Numbered from the stretch's first letter, positions 53,144 through 63,420 are shown. The stretch: 64,000 bases of DNA from Acidobacteriaceae bacterium (GCA_027307045.1 DAHUXR010000001.1:1-64000); one strand, 5' to 3'. Made by a program: numbers and translations. Notes: generated by a model not told the origin, from the sequence alone.

Positions 53144-54835
53144 ATGGCCCGCCTCATTATTTCCTCGCCTGACGGCAAGAACGGCATTCTGGAACTTAAC
53201 AAGCCGCTCATTACGGTGGGCCGGGGCAATGCCAACGATCTCGTTCTGAACGACGCCAGCGTCAGCCGCTTTCATGCGGTCTTCAAGCTCAGAGACAACT
53301 CCATTTTTGTTGCCGATCGCGGCAGCACGAACGGTATTGTGCTGAACGACGAAAAAATCAGCAAAGAAACAGAGCTGAAAAATGGCGACGTCGCGCTGCT
53401 GGGACTTTACCGGCTTCGTCTGGAAAACGTGGATGATAACGGACTTCAGGTCCGGCGGGGCGAGTGGCCTTCCACATTGAACAACCTCATGCGCGACCGC
53501 ACGCAGCAGGCTGCGTTGCCGCGCAGCAGTGATACTCACAGCAACGAGCTTACCGACCTGGCCGGCCGGGTCAAGAAGCTGGAGCGGGAAAATTATCTGC
53601 TCACGGTTTTGTATGAAGCCGGCAAGGCATTGAACTCCAAGCTGGCGCTGGAGCACATCTGCGAACAGGTAATTTCGCTGGCCTGTCTGATTGAAGGCGT
53701 GGAGCGCGGTTTTGTGATGCTGTTCGACGAGCGTGGCGAAGTAGCGAAGCAAACCGAGGTACGCTATCGCGATCCGGCAAGCGCCGGGAGCCGGCCGCAG
53801 ATCATCCTGAGCACGCGCGTGCTGGAGTTGATTCGCAAAGAGCGCCAGCCAATTCTGATTGAGGACGTGAGCGCCGATGAGCGCTTCAGCGGCAGTGAAA
53901 GCCTCAAGATTTCCGGCTTGCGTTCCGCGATGTGCGCGCCGCTGGTGGGCAAAGACCAGCTTTTTGGCGTGCTGTATGTGGACAATCTGGAAAAAGCTTC
54001 AGCGTTTACGCAGGATGAGCTCAACGTTTTTGCCCTGGTTGCAGCGCAGGCAGGCGCAGCCGTGGACAATGCCATGGCGCATGAAAAGATCGCACAGCAA
54101 TCTTTGCAGCGTTCGGCCCTGGAACGGTTTCTGTCTCCTGAAGTCGTGGAGATGGTTGTGGCAAATCCAGATATCAGGCTGGGCGGCGTGAATCAGGAAG
54201 TTGCCGTCATGTTTGCCGATATCCGCGGCTTTACCACCATGAGTGAAACCATGGCGCCCAGCCGGGTGGTGGAAATCCTGAATGAATATTTCACGCGCGT
54301 CACGGACGTGATTTTTGATAATGGCGGCACGCTGGACAAATACATTGGTGACGCGGTGATGGCAGTTTTCGGAGCGCCTATTTCCAAGGGCAACGATGCG
54401 GCTGCGGCGGTGAGCTCGGCAATGCAGATCCAGCGGCTCCTGGTTGAACTGAACCGCGACGCCGCAGCGCGAGAGTGGCCGGAATTGCGCGTGGGCATTG
54501 GGATCAATACGGGATACGCTATCGCGGGCAACATTGGATCGCCGCGCAGGCTTGACTACACAGTAGTGGGCGACGCGGTCAATACGGCGCAGAGGCTGAT
54601 GACGAATGCCGCCGGCGGACAAATTTTGATTTCGGAATCCACGGCAAAGAAGCTGGGCAAGACCGGAAAGACGATTGACCTGGAGCGGCTGCCGGAACTG
54701 AAAGTAAAAGGCCGCAGCGAGGCCGTTCCGGTTTTCAGGGTGAATTGGGTCGAGGAGTCGGCAGAAACAGTTGTATTACCAAAGAAAAAGCGCCCCGCCA
54801 GGAGCGCTTCAAGGTCACGCAAGATTTCTACTTAG
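53144..54835 (+). CDS. FHA-GAF adenylate cyclase
   Basis: 563 residues. An N-terminal FHA domain (about 10-90) has [20 protein letters not shown] with the phosphothreonine-binding Arg, Ser and His. A GAF domain follows at about 150-315. The class III cyclase domain (about 340-520) has FADIRGF (first metal Asp), [12 protein letters not shown] with adenine-recognition Lys and second metal Asp, and [16 protein letters not shown] with the second purine-contact Asp; these favour ATP over GTP. It is encoded 10 bp after the kinase gene, which suggests that FHA reads the kinase's phosphorylation. The 3' end overlaps the convergent helix-hairpin-helix gene by 8 bp. Confidence 0.93.
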   Translation: MARLIISSPDGKNGILELNKPLITVGRGNANDLVLNDASVSRFHAVFKLRDNSIFVADRGSTNGIVLNDEKISKETELKNGDVALLGLYRLRLENVDDNGLQVRRGEWPSTLNNLMRDRTQQAALPRSSDTHSNELTDLAGRVKKLERENYLLTVLYEAGKALNSKLALEHICEQVISLACLIEGVERGFVMLFDERGEVAKQTEVRYRDPASAGSRPQIILSTRVLELIRKERQPILIEDVSADERFSGSESLKISGLRSAMCAPLVGKDQLFGVLYVDNLEKASAFTQDELNVFALVAAQAGAAVDNAMAHEKIAQQSLQRSALERFLSPEVVEMVVANPDIRLGGVNQEVAVMFADIRGFTTMSETMAPSRVVEILNEYFTRVTDVIFDNGGTLDKYIGDAVMAVFGAPISKGNDAAAAVSSAMQIQRLLVELNRDAAAREWPELRVGIGINTGYAIAGNIGSPRRLDYTVVGDAVNTAQRLMTNAAGGQILISESTAKKLGKTGKTIDLERLPELKVKGRSEAVPVFRVNWVEESAETVVLPKKKRPARSASRSRKIST

Positions 54836-55226
54836 GTGCGGCTGTGGCGGCAGCGCCTTTCTTACTTTTAGTACTTGTAGAACCCGCAACGTGGTGAGCA
54901 ATGATCTTGTCCTTGATCTGATCGTAGGTGGCCTGGGGAACGATCTTCTTGGTCACAAGATCGTGCTTCGTGTGGTAAGGTCGGCCATCAATGATCTTCT
55001 GGCTGTAAGCGTCGCCGATTCCGGGAAGCGCGGTGAGTTCTTCCTTGCTGGCGGCATTGATATCGACCAAGTCAGCCTTCTTGGTCTTGGTCGCAGCGGT
55101 ATCAGACTTCTTTTTGGCGGCAGTTGTATCTTTGGATGACGTGGTGCCGGCCTGTGCGAAGGACGCGGTGGCAAAAAGCGATAGTACAAACAGAACTGCT
55201 AGGGCCCGAGTGTTTTTGTGGAACAT
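54828..55226 (-). CDS. Secreted helix-hairpin-helix (ComEA-like) protein
   Basis: 132 residues: signal peptide (about 1-24), a Lys/Thr-rich linker, then [28 protein letters not shown] at about 52-79, the ComEA helix-hairpin-helix signature that binds DNA, followed by a second helix pair and a Lys/Ala tail. Such periplasmic proteins pull in DNA during transformation or belong to other DNA-handling systems; no competence genes lie nearby. It overlaps the cyclase gene by 8 bp in a convergent arrangement. Confidence 0.87.
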   Translation of the reverse strand: MFHKNTRALAVLFVLSLFATASFAQAGTTSSKDTTAAKKKSDTAATKTKKADLVDINAASKEELTALPGIGDAYSQKIIDGRPYHTKHDLVTKKIVPQATYDQIKDKIIAHHVAGSTSTKSKKGAAATAAPK

Positions 55227-55322
55227 AATCAGGAACCTCCTCCAGAGCTAAAAGAGTACAAGTCAATTCAGTTCAAGACCTTAAAAGTCTAGGTTGGAGG
55301 AGACTAGTTTGTCAAAACGAAG

Positions 55323-55790
55323 TCAGGCGGGCTTGCGGCCCGTCTTCTTCTTGCCTTCCCAGGCTCGTTTTGGGCGTTGGGCCTCAGGCAGATCACGGTT
55401 CTCCACGCGATCATAGGTATAGCGGTCACTTACGGTCCCCAGCGACTGGTTGTAGAGGCTGGTGGCGCCGGTGGCTTCCGTGAGCTCTTCAGAAAACCGG
55501 TGAATTGCCTGGAGATGTTCGGCTGTGGCCGGAACCTCGGCCTTGGTGGTCTTCAGGAATTTCTGGTATCCCTTGTCAACAAGGCGAGAGATTTCACCGC
55601 CAATCTGAATGCCAGGCTTGGCAAAGAGTCGGGCTGCGCCATCATCGCCGCGCTCAATAGCGGCAGAAACGCTCGATTTTTTCAGGAAGACACGGTTCTT
55701 TGTGCCGGGAGCTTCGAGTATGTCAAAGCCATGATCGCGAAGCCAATTCACAGCTTCTTCATACGTGCGTTTCTCTGTCGTTGTCGCCAT
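55323..55790 (-). CDS. Hypothetical protein with basic tail
   Basis: 155 residues. The N-terminal MATTTEKRTYEEAVNWLRDHGF segment is followed by NRVFLKKSSVSAAIERGDDG, where a 40-60 region looks alpha/beta, and a helical FLKTTKAEVPATAEHLQAIH. The tail is basic (KKKTGRKPA). CAGGTGG lies before the ATG at 55790; a longer frame extending to 55979 has a weaker start. No family recognised; a DNA- or RNA-binding role is possible from the tail but unproven. Confidence 0.6.
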   Translation of the reverse strand: MATTTEKRTYEEAVNWLRDHGFDILEAPGTKNRVFLKKSSVSAAIERGDDGAARLFAKPGIQIGGEISRLVDKGYQKFLKTTKAEVPATAEHLQAIHRFSEELTEATGATSLYNQSLGTVSDRYTYDRVENRDLPEAQRPKRAWEGKKKTGRKPA

Positions 55791-56067
55791 AAACCACCTG
55801 ACCGCCGATTCGATTCCAGACACGAACGGGCCGTTGCCCCGGAAAGCAGGGAATGGATAATGTCGCACAGGGAGGGCCGTTACAGCAACATTACTGTTGT
55901 GCAAAGGGTTACCCCCGCCCTGCGGGTAGCGAGACTCCAGAGAGCGATCTAAATCAAAACCATTTCTATTTCTGAGCATTTTTGTTGATTGTCCTGAGCG
56001 CCTACTTCGAGCATAATCTTTGCCGGAATTCCGAACTTATAGCCCCCAAGTTGAGCAAGGAGAATCA

Positions 56068-56819
56068 ATGTCCCGTCTGGCCCGTCTTTTTTTGCGTTGG
56101 CACCATCGCTAGTTTTGGTGGGAATGTCTTTCGCGCAAACGTTGGAAACCAGGTCGCCGCAAGCTCCGACTGCGCCTGTTGCGCCGCGTGCTCTGGCCAA
56201 CAATGAGCCCAGTTACCTCAAGCTGCGCAACATCAAGGTGGGAACAGAGATCGCCCATGTAAAAGACTTCACTCTAAAGCGAGAAGCAGGGACCTTTACG
56301 TTCAAGAGCGGAGCTTTTCAATTTGTGGAGGCGGTGAATGGAAAGATCACGGGAGCGGTTTTTGTGGGAGATGCCACTTTCGTTCTCACTCCTCCTATCG
56401 ACCTTGAGCGCCGTAATTTTGCCATCCTTACCGGAGGCCAGCCGTTTGAAGAGCGATTCACCAGCGCGGTGCTGCGGTTTACCGATGGAAGCGAGGAAGA
56501 AATCAGAAAGGCAGGGACAGGAGATAGTTCCTCCATGGGAGGAGATGCGGACGGCCTACTTGGCGACGTGCAGCAGCAGCTCAAGAAAAAACTTAAGGAA
56601 AACCTCGCGGCGCGTCTGCTGGAGGACGTGTTGAGCGATCGTCCCGGCGGCAAGTTCATCGCTTTTATTCATGGGAAAAAGCGTGGCGGATCCCAACAAG
56701 GCATTCTCTTCCGGCGCTATAGCGACAAGATGATCTATGACGTCGATCCGCAAGGAGCGCTGGATGTAAGCCGAAACGGGCGATTCTGGCTTATTACGAT
56801 GATGTTTTGGGCAGCATAG
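56068..56819 (+). pseudogene. Broken secreted protein, M1-peptidase-like N-terminal domain
   Basis: The best start is the ATG at 56068, with AAGGAG at 56057-56062. From it the frame codes MSRLARLF and then stops soon after the 7-T run 56087-56093. One more T would join it to the frame that is open from 56097 to 56819, giving a normal signal peptide that ends SLVLVGMSFAQ. The body matches, in my memory, the N-terminal domain of secreted M1-type proteins of Acidobacteriota (SYLKLRNIKVGTEIAHVKDF, LLGDVQQQLKKKLKENLAAR, GGKFIAFIHGKK). Near 56760 another shift to frame +2 gives ILAYYDDVLGSIESR and a stop; the peptidase domain itself is absent. So it is truncated and doubly shifted. Confidence 0.6.
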
Positions 56820-57457
56820 AGAGCAGGTAAGCAACTCCATGGGCTAAAGCTGCGGACATATTGTAGCGGCCTTTCGCGCACCAAAGGGCCGCTTTTCAAC
56901 GCCGCTCACGCCAGAAAAGCAGATGCTTGGCAAGGCCCGGGACCTCGCCTGGCGGGCTCGGACGTCCGCAAAGCCAGATTCTTCAACTCCGCTGCGCTCT
57001 CTCAGGATTTCGACTGCGGGCTCCCGCAAGACGGCTCAATATAAAACCGGCGCCTATTCTCCCCCGAGATTTTCAGCGCCGGTTTTAAAGGGCCTCCCGA
57101 AACCGGGAGAACCAGGCCGCTCATCTACTTTCGGCCAACTTGTTCGCAGAGCAAAGGCGGGGTATGCGAAATCGAAAAAAATGCGATGCGAAGCTCCGCA
57201 TCACCAAGATGCCTTGCGCTGCCGAGGCCGGTCAATGACAAAGAGGGCGCGGTATTTACTTAGTCGATAACAAACAAGGTGGCATTGATTTTGGCTGGCT
57301 GATGTATACTGTGCCGAACTCGAATTATTGCGGGGCTTTTTAAGTTATTTTTTAATCCCTGCATGCCAAAAGCTGTGGGGAGCTACTTATTAAGGGTTCA
57401 GAGAACACCATAACCTTTTTACCTTGACCAGCAGCAGCCCCGGTCGGGAGGGTCCGT
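56820..57457. other. 638-bp gene-free leader region before the PIN-TRAM gene
   Basis: No gene. A terminator-like hairpin is at 56865-56896. Stem-loops follow at 57043-57086 (11-bp arms AAAACCGGCGC / GCGCCGGTTTT around a 22-nt loop) and 57094-57109 (CTCCCG / CGGGAG). A TATACT at 57305-57310 has only a poorly spaced TTGATT at 57285. A short T-rich, U-tract-like stretch lies at 57335-57352. GGGAGGG at 57443-57449 is the ribosome binding site of the next gene. Confidence 0.5.
56865..56896 (+). terminator. Probable Rho-independent terminator
   Basis: AGCGGCCTTT pairs with AAAGGGCCGCT with one bulged G, an 8-nt loop and four T residues. It lies 46 bp after the broken M1-like gene. Confidence 0.65.
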
Positions 57458-58558
57458 ATGGACCTAATAATTATTCGTCTCGTTTTCATTTCTGTTGTTG
57501 CAGTTGCCTGTTACCACTTAAGGCCGTTCGGATTAGCCAACCTGCCCGCATGGATAGCGGCTTGCGTCGGCATCGTGATTGGCCTGATGGTGGTGTGGTT
57601 TGAAGCGCGCCTGCGCGTAGTGAGCCTGAAACGGTTGATCGGGGCCGTGATTGGCAGCATCCTGGGCATTCTGGGCGCTTACCTCTTCAGCGTTGTCATC
57701 AAGAACAGCATCACGCACTCTGAAACGCAGCGTTTCCTCATGCTGATGGTGATGTTGTTGATGTCCTACGTTGGGTTGATTGTGGGCGCCAACAAGGGCG
57801 ACCTGCTGAACCTGGCGGCGCTGGGCGGAATCTTTGGCGCGGAAAAACAAGGACGCAAAAGCTTCAAGATCCTGGATACCAGCGTGATCATCGATGGCCG
57901 CATTGCCGATATCGCCGATACCGGCTTTCTGGACGGCGTGGTGGTGATTCCACAATTTGTCCTGCGCGAATTGCAACTGGTGGCTGACTCGGCCGATTCA
58001 CTCAAGCGCAATCGCGGACGCCGCGGACTGGACATTTTGCAGCGCGTGCAAAAGATGGTGACGGTGAGCGTGCAGATTGTGGAAGACGATTTTCCAACGG
58101 TCCGCGAAGTTGACCTGAAATTGATCGAACTGGCCAAAGTGTACGAAGGAAAAATCATCACCAATGATTTCAACCTGAACAAAGTAGCGCAACTCCAGGG
58201 CGTTGAAGTTCTGAACATCAATGAACTGGCCAACGCGCTCAAGCCGATCGTGCTGCCGGGCGAGACGATGCGCGTCTTCATCCTGAAAGAAGGCAAGGAA
58301 TACAACCAGGGCGTGGCCTATTTAGACGATGGCACGATGGTGGTGGTGGACAACGCGCGCAAGCTGATTGGAAAGAACGTGGATATTGCCGTGACGTCAG
58401 TGCTGCAGACCACGGCGGGCAAGATGATCTTTGGCAAATTCGATGAACGTACGCGTGTGGGTGAACGAATCGAGCCGAAAGGCGAAGGCGCAAAGCCTGA
58501 TGTGCGGAAGGCACAGCCAATCATCGTGGAATCAACGCCGCATTCACAGCCGGAGTGA
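57458..58558 (+). CDS. Membrane-anchored PIN-TRAM protein (YacL-like)
   Basis: 366 residues. Four membrane helices (about 4-18, 28-46, 60-82, 90-110) precede a PIN nuclease domain with [15 protein letters not shown], where Asp residues are the metal ligands, then [39 protein letters not shown], and a TRAM domain at about 280-340. This is the architecture of B. subtilis YacL. PIN domains cleave RNA and TRAM binds it, so it may be a membrane-tethered RNase. The leader is long and structured. GGGAGGG before the ATG is a strong ribosome binding site. Confidence 0.9.
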   Translation: MDLIIIRLVFISVVAVACYHLRPFGLANLPAWIAACVGIVIGLMVVWFEARLRVVSLKRLIGAVIGSILGILGAYLFSVVIKNSITHSETQRFLMLMVMLLMSYVGLIVGANKGDLLNLAALGGIFGAEKQGRKSFKILDTSVIIDGRIADIADTGFLDGVVVIPQFVLRELQLVADSADSLKRNRGRRGLDILQRVQKMVTVSVQIVEDDFPTVREVDLKLIELAKVYEGKIITNDFNLNKVAQLQGVEVLNINELANALKPIVLPGETMRVFILKEGKEYNQGVAYLDDGTMVVVDNARKLIGKNVDIAVTSVLQTTAGKMIFGKFDERTRVGERIEPKGEGAKPDVRKAQPIIVESTPHSQPE

Positions 58559-58564
58559 TTCGGG

Positions 58565-58647
58565 ATCGCCAAAATCGGCGAAATTCCACGAAGCAAGCCA
58601 AAAACGGGCTCGCCGGGACCCCCGGATTGCCAAAAATTGCCGAAATT
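58565..58647. repeat. Two related A/G-rich tandem-type repeats
   Basis: Two imperfect copies about 61 bp apart (58565-58585 and 58626-58647), each of the form TCGCC-AAAATC-GGCGA or TTGCC-AAAAATTG-CCGAA. The first can fold into a 5-bp hairpin. They lie in the 284-bp gap after the PIN-TRAM gene. Confidence 0.45.
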
Positions 58648-58842
58648 GAAAAGCAAAAACCTTAACGCGGAATGCGCGTAAAGGAAATTTGCCCTTTTCG
58701 TTCTCATCTCCTTATTGCGTTGATCCTATGTCCGCAGGTCAGTGGACCTGCGATTGTGGTCAATCGCTTATAGCTCGCATACAATAAAGCCAGCTTGTTA
58801 CCTGCTTGAGAAAGCGAATAGGGCGCGTTCTCGGAGCCTAAC

Positions 58843-61317
58843 GTGGTCTTGAAGATGTCCTGGCATATCAAACACCGCATTCTTGTGGTCTTGTTGCTTT
58901 GCTCGATTCTGCCATGGGATGAAACAAGAGCTTCAGCGGAAAGCTTGTGGCAGGGCGCGCCTGCCTTGACGGGACAATTACAGGTTACAGTCACGGACCA
59001 GAATGGCCAGCCCCTGGCTATGGTGATTGTGATTGCGCAGCAGAATGACAAGGCCGTGGCCCAGGAACGCACAACGCCTTCAGGCAATGCGCTGCTGCGT
59101 CTTGCGCCGGGGACTTACAAAATCCTGGTGGAAAAGCAGGGCTTCTATACCACGGCGGTGGCCAAGCTGGATATCGCGGCAGGACAACAGTCGCCGGTGG
59201 AAGTGAAACTGCAGCCGGTGCGCGAGTACAAGGAAGAAATAGAGGTCACGGCGCAGGTTTCTCCGATTGATCCGGAGGAAATTAGCAGCGCACAGGCCAT
59301 AACCGCGAGCGACATTTCTACGATTCCCTATCCCACGGCGCGCGATTATCGCGGCGTGCTGGCCTATATTCCGGGCGTTGTTGGCGACAGCGGGCAGCAG
59401 ATCCACATTGCCGGCGCGAGCACACAAGAAATACAGGATTACCTGGATGGCTTTGAAGTAAGCCAGCCTGCGGGAGGAGCGCTTTCTCTGCGCGTGAACC
59501 CGGATTCACTGCACAAGATTGACGTGCGCAGCAGCCGCTATTCATCGCAGTTCGGCAAAGGATCGGGCGGGCTGGTGGACTTGCAGGTGCAGGATGGCGA
59601 CAACCGCTTTCGCATCAATGCCACGGATTTTTTCCCGACATTTCAAACCGTAAAGGGCTTTCAGTTGAATAACTGGACGCCGCGAGGCTATTTTTCCGGA
59701 CCGCTGATAAAAGACAAGTTGTGGTTCGACATCTCTCATGAAGGGGAGGTGGACTACAACGTGATTAAAGAGCTGCCGGACGGCGCGGACACGAACCGGC
59801 TGTGGCGCACCGCCGATCTGGGCCGGCTACGCATGAACGTGACGCCGGGAAACGTGCTGACCGCAAGCGCGGTGCTGAATCTGCAGGATTCGCAGAACGC
59901 GGGAATCTCACCTTTTGATCCCGTCTCAGTCTCAGTGCACAACCATAACTATCTTTATCTGCTGGGACTGAAAGACCAGATCACGCTGGCGCAAGACACG
60001 CTGCTGGAGTTTGGCGGGGCATTCCATCGCAACAAGGCCTCGTCACTTCCGGAGGGCGATCTTCCTTACGTGCTGGGGCCGGAAGGGCGCTCCGGAAATT
60101 TCTGGATTACGAATCAGAATATCTCCACGCGCACGCAGGGCTTTGCCAACCTGTATCTGCGTCCGTGGAAGCTGGCGGGAACACATCAACTCACGGTGGG
60201 AGGACGCGCGGACCGCGTGCTCTACCATGCTGATATCAATCGTGGTACGGTGCAGTTCGTGGATGGAACCGGCGCGCTGTTGCGGCAAATCGCTTTTGCC
60301 AATGCGCCGCCCTTCAGCCTGAGCTCGCTGGAATCGGGCGCCTTCATCCAGGACCGGTGGACGCCGGGGCAGCGGGTGATTATTGAAACCGGCGGCCGCT
60401 GGGACCATGATAGCTATCTGGGCCGTGACTTCTTTTCACCCCGGATTGCCGGAACAATGCTGATCAGCGCGGCCAGTGAAACCAAGTTCAGCGCGGGCAT
60501 CGGCATCTACTTTGACCGGTCAAACCTGGCGCTGGCCAGCAATGGATCACAGGGCACGCGGACAGACGAGTTCTTTTCCCCGCTGGCGGCGGTGTTTACG
60601 CCGACCTTCACCGTCGATCCCAGGCTGATCACGTTGCCGCGATATAACAACTGGAGCGTGGCGCTGGAACGGAGACTCCCGGGAAAGCTGTATGCGCGGC
60701 TGGAATACCTGAGCCGGCACGGCGCGCATGGATGGGACTTTGCCAGCCAGCCGGGAAATAATTTCCTGCTGCTGAGCGACAAGAAGGACCGCTATGACGG
60801 CGCGCAACTGACACTGCGCAAAGAATTGAAGCGCGGTTATCCGGCGATGGTTTCCTACACGCGCTCGCGCGCCACTTCAAACCAGACGGTGGACTTTGCC
60901 ATTGACGCGTTGCTGGTGGGAAACCAGGTAGGAGGAACGCTGCCGTGGGATTCACCCAATCAACTACAGACGTGGGGCAGCTATCCTTTGCCATGGAAGC
61001 TCAAGAAGTTTGATATGGCGTGGTCAAGCATATGGCGCTCCGGGTTCAGCTTTGTGACGATTGACCAGCTGGGGCAGATCGTTTCCGGCCCGGGACAATT
61101 CCGCTTTCCCGATTTTTTTACCGTGAACGCCACGGTGGAACGGAAGTTTGGTTTTCACGGATATCTGTGGGCAGCGCGTATTGGCGTGGACAATGTGTTG
61201 AATCGGCCCAACCCCAACGTGGTGGATAACGACGTAAATTCGCCGACGTTCCTGACCTTCTTTGGCACCGACCACCGCACGCTGAACGGGCGGATCAGGT
61301 TTTTGGGAAAAAAGTAA
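58843..61317 (+). CDS. TonB-receptor-like outer-membrane protein with carboxypeptidase-regulatory domain
   Basis: 824 residues with a signal peptide (about 1-30). An N-terminal carboxypeptidase-regulatory domain (about 43-127) has LQVTVTDQNGQPLAMVIVIA and VEKQGFYTT. A plug-like part (about 140-230) has YRGVLAYIPGVVGDSGQ and YLDGFEVSQPAGG. The remaining 550 residues are beta-rich with alternating aromatic/Gly strands typical of a 22-stranded barrel, and end in RIRFLGKK. This is the Oar-like type abundant in Acidobacteriota. CGGAG before the GTG at 58843 supports it; an ATG at 58855 is an alternative. A 2-bp gap separates it from the convergent MBL gene. Confidence 0.88.
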   Translation: MVLKMSWHIKHRILVVLLLCSILPWDETRASAESLWQGAPALTGQLQVTVTDQNGQPLAMVIVIAQQNDKAVAQERTTPSGNALLRLAPGTYKILVEKQGFYTTAVAKLDIAAGQQSPVEVKLQPVREYKEEIEVTAQVSPIDPEEISSAQAITASDISTIPYPTARDYRGVLAYIPGVVGDSGQQIHIAGASTQEIQDYLDGFEVSQPAGGALSLRVNPDSLHKIDVRSSRYSSQFGKGSGGLVDLQVQDGDNRFRINATDFFPTFQTVKGFQLNNWTPRGYFSGPLIKDKLWFDISHEGEVDYNVIKELPDGADTNRLWRTADLGRLRMNVTPGNVLTASAVLNLQDSQNAGISPFDPVSVSVHNHNYLYLLGLKDQITLAQDTLLEFGGAFHRNKASSLPEGDLPYVLGPEGRSGNFWITNQNISTRTQGFANLYLRPWKLAGTHQLTVGGRADRVLYHADINRGTVQFVDGTGALLRQIAFANAPPFSLSSLESGAFIQDRWTPGQRVIIETGGRWDHDSYLGRDFFSPRIAGTMLISAASETKFSAGIGIYFDRSNLALASNGSQGTRTDEFFSPLAAVFTPTFTVDPRLITLPRYNNWSVALERRLPGKLYARLEYLSRHGAHGWDFASQPGNNFLLLSDKKDRYDGAQLTLRKELKRGYPAMVSYTRSRATSNQTVDFAIDALLVGNQVGGTLPWDSPNQLQTWGSYPLPWKLKKFDMAWSSIWRSGFSFVTIDQLGQIVSGPGQFRFPDFFTVNATVERKFGFHGYLWAARIGVDNVLNRPNPNVVDNDVNSPTFLTFFGTDHRTLNGRIRFLGKK

Positions 61318-61318
61318 G

Positions 61319-62233
61319 CTAGAAGACGTCCAGATCGTGCGCTGAAGCCACTGGCCGAGAATATCCTGCCTTTCGCAATTCATCGATCAATACCTTATCC
61401 ACGTCATCTGCAGGCCGAAACAACTGATGATAGAGAACAAGTTGTTTGGGCTTGGCCGCGTTTGCAATGTGGGCGAGCGCGGTGGTGGATGTGTGGAAGG
61501 TTGCATGGTATTTCTGCCATGCCGGCGTGCGTTCCTGGAACCATGCGGTGGAATACACCTCATGCAGCAGGAGATCGCAGCCGTGACAGGCGCGGGCGAT
61601 CGCCTGCGTAGGGGCCGTGTCACCGGAGATCACAATGCTGCGGCCGGCGGTGTCAAAACGGTATCCGTAGGAAAAATCCCAGGTGCCATGCGCGACCGCG
61701 AAAGCGCGCACGGTAACGTTTGCGTCTTTGTAAACGATCCCCGGATGAATCTCATGAGCGTTGATGTGATATGCCTTGGCGTTTCCGTGCTCCAGGCCGT
61801 GGACGCGAATGTCGACGTCTTTCACATAAGCCGCCTGGATGTGGCGTGCCATTGCAGCGATGCCGGGCGGGCCATAGAGTTCCAGCGCTCCGGGACGGCC
61901 TTCCACGGCCGGCGTTAGATAAAGATCGGACAGGCCGGCGGTGTGGTCAGAATGCAGGTGCGTGGCAAAGACGACTTTGAGGTTCTTGGGCGTGAGCGCA
62001 GTGATGTGCTTGTCGCGAGCGGCCGCGGCGGCGCGACGCACCACGCCCGGGCCAAAATCGACGAGATAGGCTGAACCGTTGACCACCAGGGCAACCGAGG
62101 GTCCGGAACGGTCAGGATTGATGATAGGTGTGCCGGCGCCGAGAATGACGAGTTGAGTGTGAGCCTCCTGGGAGAGCGCGAAGGTTGTGCAGAAAATGAG
62201 AGTTGCGGCGAGTTTGAGAGAAGTGAATTTCAT
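61319..62233 (-). CDS. Secreted MBL-fold metallo-hydrolase
   Basis: 304 residues with a signal peptide (about 1-21, cleavage near LSQEA). The metallo-beta-lactamase zinc motif HLHSDH is at 92-97, followed by a later SGDTAPT, and HEVYSTAWF, with His near 180 in VAHGTWDFSYG. This spacing is that of ribonuclease Z/arylsulfatase-type enzymes rather than beta-lactamases. The substrate is unknown. The ATG at 62233 opens the signal peptide; an upstream in-frame start at 62293 would add 20 residues. It is convergent with the TonB-like gene. Confidence 0.88.
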   Translation of the reverse strand: MKFTSLKLAATLIFCTTFALSQEAHTQLVILGAGTPIINPDRSGPSVALVVNGSAYLVDFGPGVVRRAAAAARDKHITALTPKNLKVVFATHLHSDHTAGLSDLYLTPAVEGRPGALELYGPPGIAAMARHIQAAYVKDVDIRVHGLEHGNAKAYHINAHEIHPGIVYKDANVTVRAFAVAHGTWDFSYGYRFDTAGRSIVISGDTAPTQAIARACHGCDLLLHEVYSTAWFQERTPAWQKYHATFHTSTTALAHIANAAKPKQLVLYHQLFRPADDVDKVLIDELRKAGYSRPVASAHDLDVF

Positions 62234-62310
62234 GAGGCTGAAAGAGTTTAATCGTCCTGCAGAGATTTTGGGTAGAACTCCCTGAGGCTGCATGGCAAGG
62301 GATGCGACAC

Positions 62311-62370
62311 CGGGGTCCTTCGACTTTACCTCGCTCCTGTCGTCGCGAGGTGCCGCTCAGGATGACAGAT
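62311..62370. repeat. GGGGTCCTTCGACT dispersed repeat
   Basis: Begins with GGGGTCCTTCGACT and ends with GCTCAGGATGACAGAT. Other copies lie at 15192-15266 (inside the MITE-like element) and, more diverged, at 17020 onward; ATCCTGAGCGAAGCGAAGGA at 46092 is a shorter version in the other orientation. The ends are partly complementary (GTCCTTCGAC and GTCATCCTGAGC). Confidence 0.65.
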
Positions 62371-62420
62371 TTTAAGCAGTCACGCCAATCCTCGAGATCA
62401 ATCTTTGTATCAGCGAGTCT

Positions 62421-63266
62421 TCACGTGAGTTTAAATTCTGGTCCCGGCGTTGCCGCCAGCAGCGTGCGCGTGTACTCGTGCTGAGGGCGGGAGGTGATTT
62501 CTTCGGCGGGGCCGATCTCGACGATTTCTCCGCGGCGCATCACGGCGATGCGGTCACAGAGATAGCGCACGACAGGCATGGAGTGCGAGATGAAGAGGTA
62601 GGTGAGGCCGAAGTCGCGCTGGAGTTTCTTGAGCAGGTTTACGATTTGAGCGCCGACGCTGACGTCGAGCGCGGAGACAGGCTCGTCACAGACTACGAAT
62701 TTGGGTCGCAGGACCAGAGCGCGGGCAATGCCGATGCGCTGACGCTGGCCTCCGGAAAATTCATGCGGGTAGCGGCGGAGAGCAGATTCGTCGAGGCCGA
62801 CGGCGCGCAGGATTTCGATGGTGGCCTGGTGCGGATTGGCGGTGCTGGACAAGGTTGCCGTTGATTGGCTGGTTGCTTGGCCGCCGTTTGCGGCGGTTGT
62901 TCCGTGAATGACCAGCGGCTCGGTCACAATTTCTTCCACGCGCATGCGCGGGTTGAGCGAGGCAAAGGGGTCCTGAAAGATGATCTGCATATCACGGCGG
63001 AGGCGACGGAGCTCGCCGCCGTGGGCTGCGAGCACGTCCTGGCCGTTGAAGGTGATGGCGCCGGACGTGGGCTCAATGAGGCGGAGGATCATGCGTCCCA
63101 GGGTGGTCTTGCCGCAGCCGGATTCGCCGACGAGGCCGAGCGTTTCTCCTTGAGTGATATCGAGCGAGACGCCATTCACGGCGCGGACCTCGCGCCTGGC
63201 CTTGCCAAACATGCCTTCGTCAGTCTGGTAGATCTTGACCAGGTTAAGGATGGAAAGCAGGGACAT
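62421..63266 (-). CDS. Oligopeptide/dipeptide ABC transporter ATPase (DppF/OppF type)
   Basis: 281 residues. Walker A GESGCGKT is at 47-54, the Q-loop [12 protein letters not shown] at about 97-108, the ABC signature SGGQR at 171-175, Walker B VVCDE at 191-195, and the switch His228 is followed by SMPV rather than the usual DL. The SLNPR segment marks the oligopeptide class. A Thr/Ala/Gln-rich insertion (about 122-147) interrupts the helical domain; it is unusual. Only this ATPase is here; no permease or DppD lies in the window. It follows the frameshifted SnoaL-like gene. Confidence 0.92.
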   Translation of the reverse strand: MSLLSILNLVKIYQTDEGMFGKARREVRAVNGVSLDITQGETLGLVGESGCGKTTLGRMILRLIEPTSGAITFNGQDVLAAHGGELRRLRRDMQIIFQDPFASLNPRMRVEEIVTEPLVIHGTTAANGGQATSQSTATLSSTANPHQATIEILRAVGLDESALRRYPHEFSGGQRQRIGIARALVLRPKFVVCDEPVSALDVSVGAQIVNLLKKLQRDFGLTYLFISHSMPVVRYLCDRIAVMRRGEIVEIGPAEEITSRPQHEYTRTLLAATPGPEFKLT

Positions 63267-63420
63267 GGGATGAATCCTTTGCGAGAATAACAGGATTGTT
63301 GCGAGACGATAGTGCGATTCCGGTCACCGGTTTGTTTCGTCAGACATAGGTTGTCGTGGTCCACAGTCAGCCGCTTAACTTCTAGGATCGAACTCAGGCT
63401 CAGCCACTTTGCGCGCGGTT

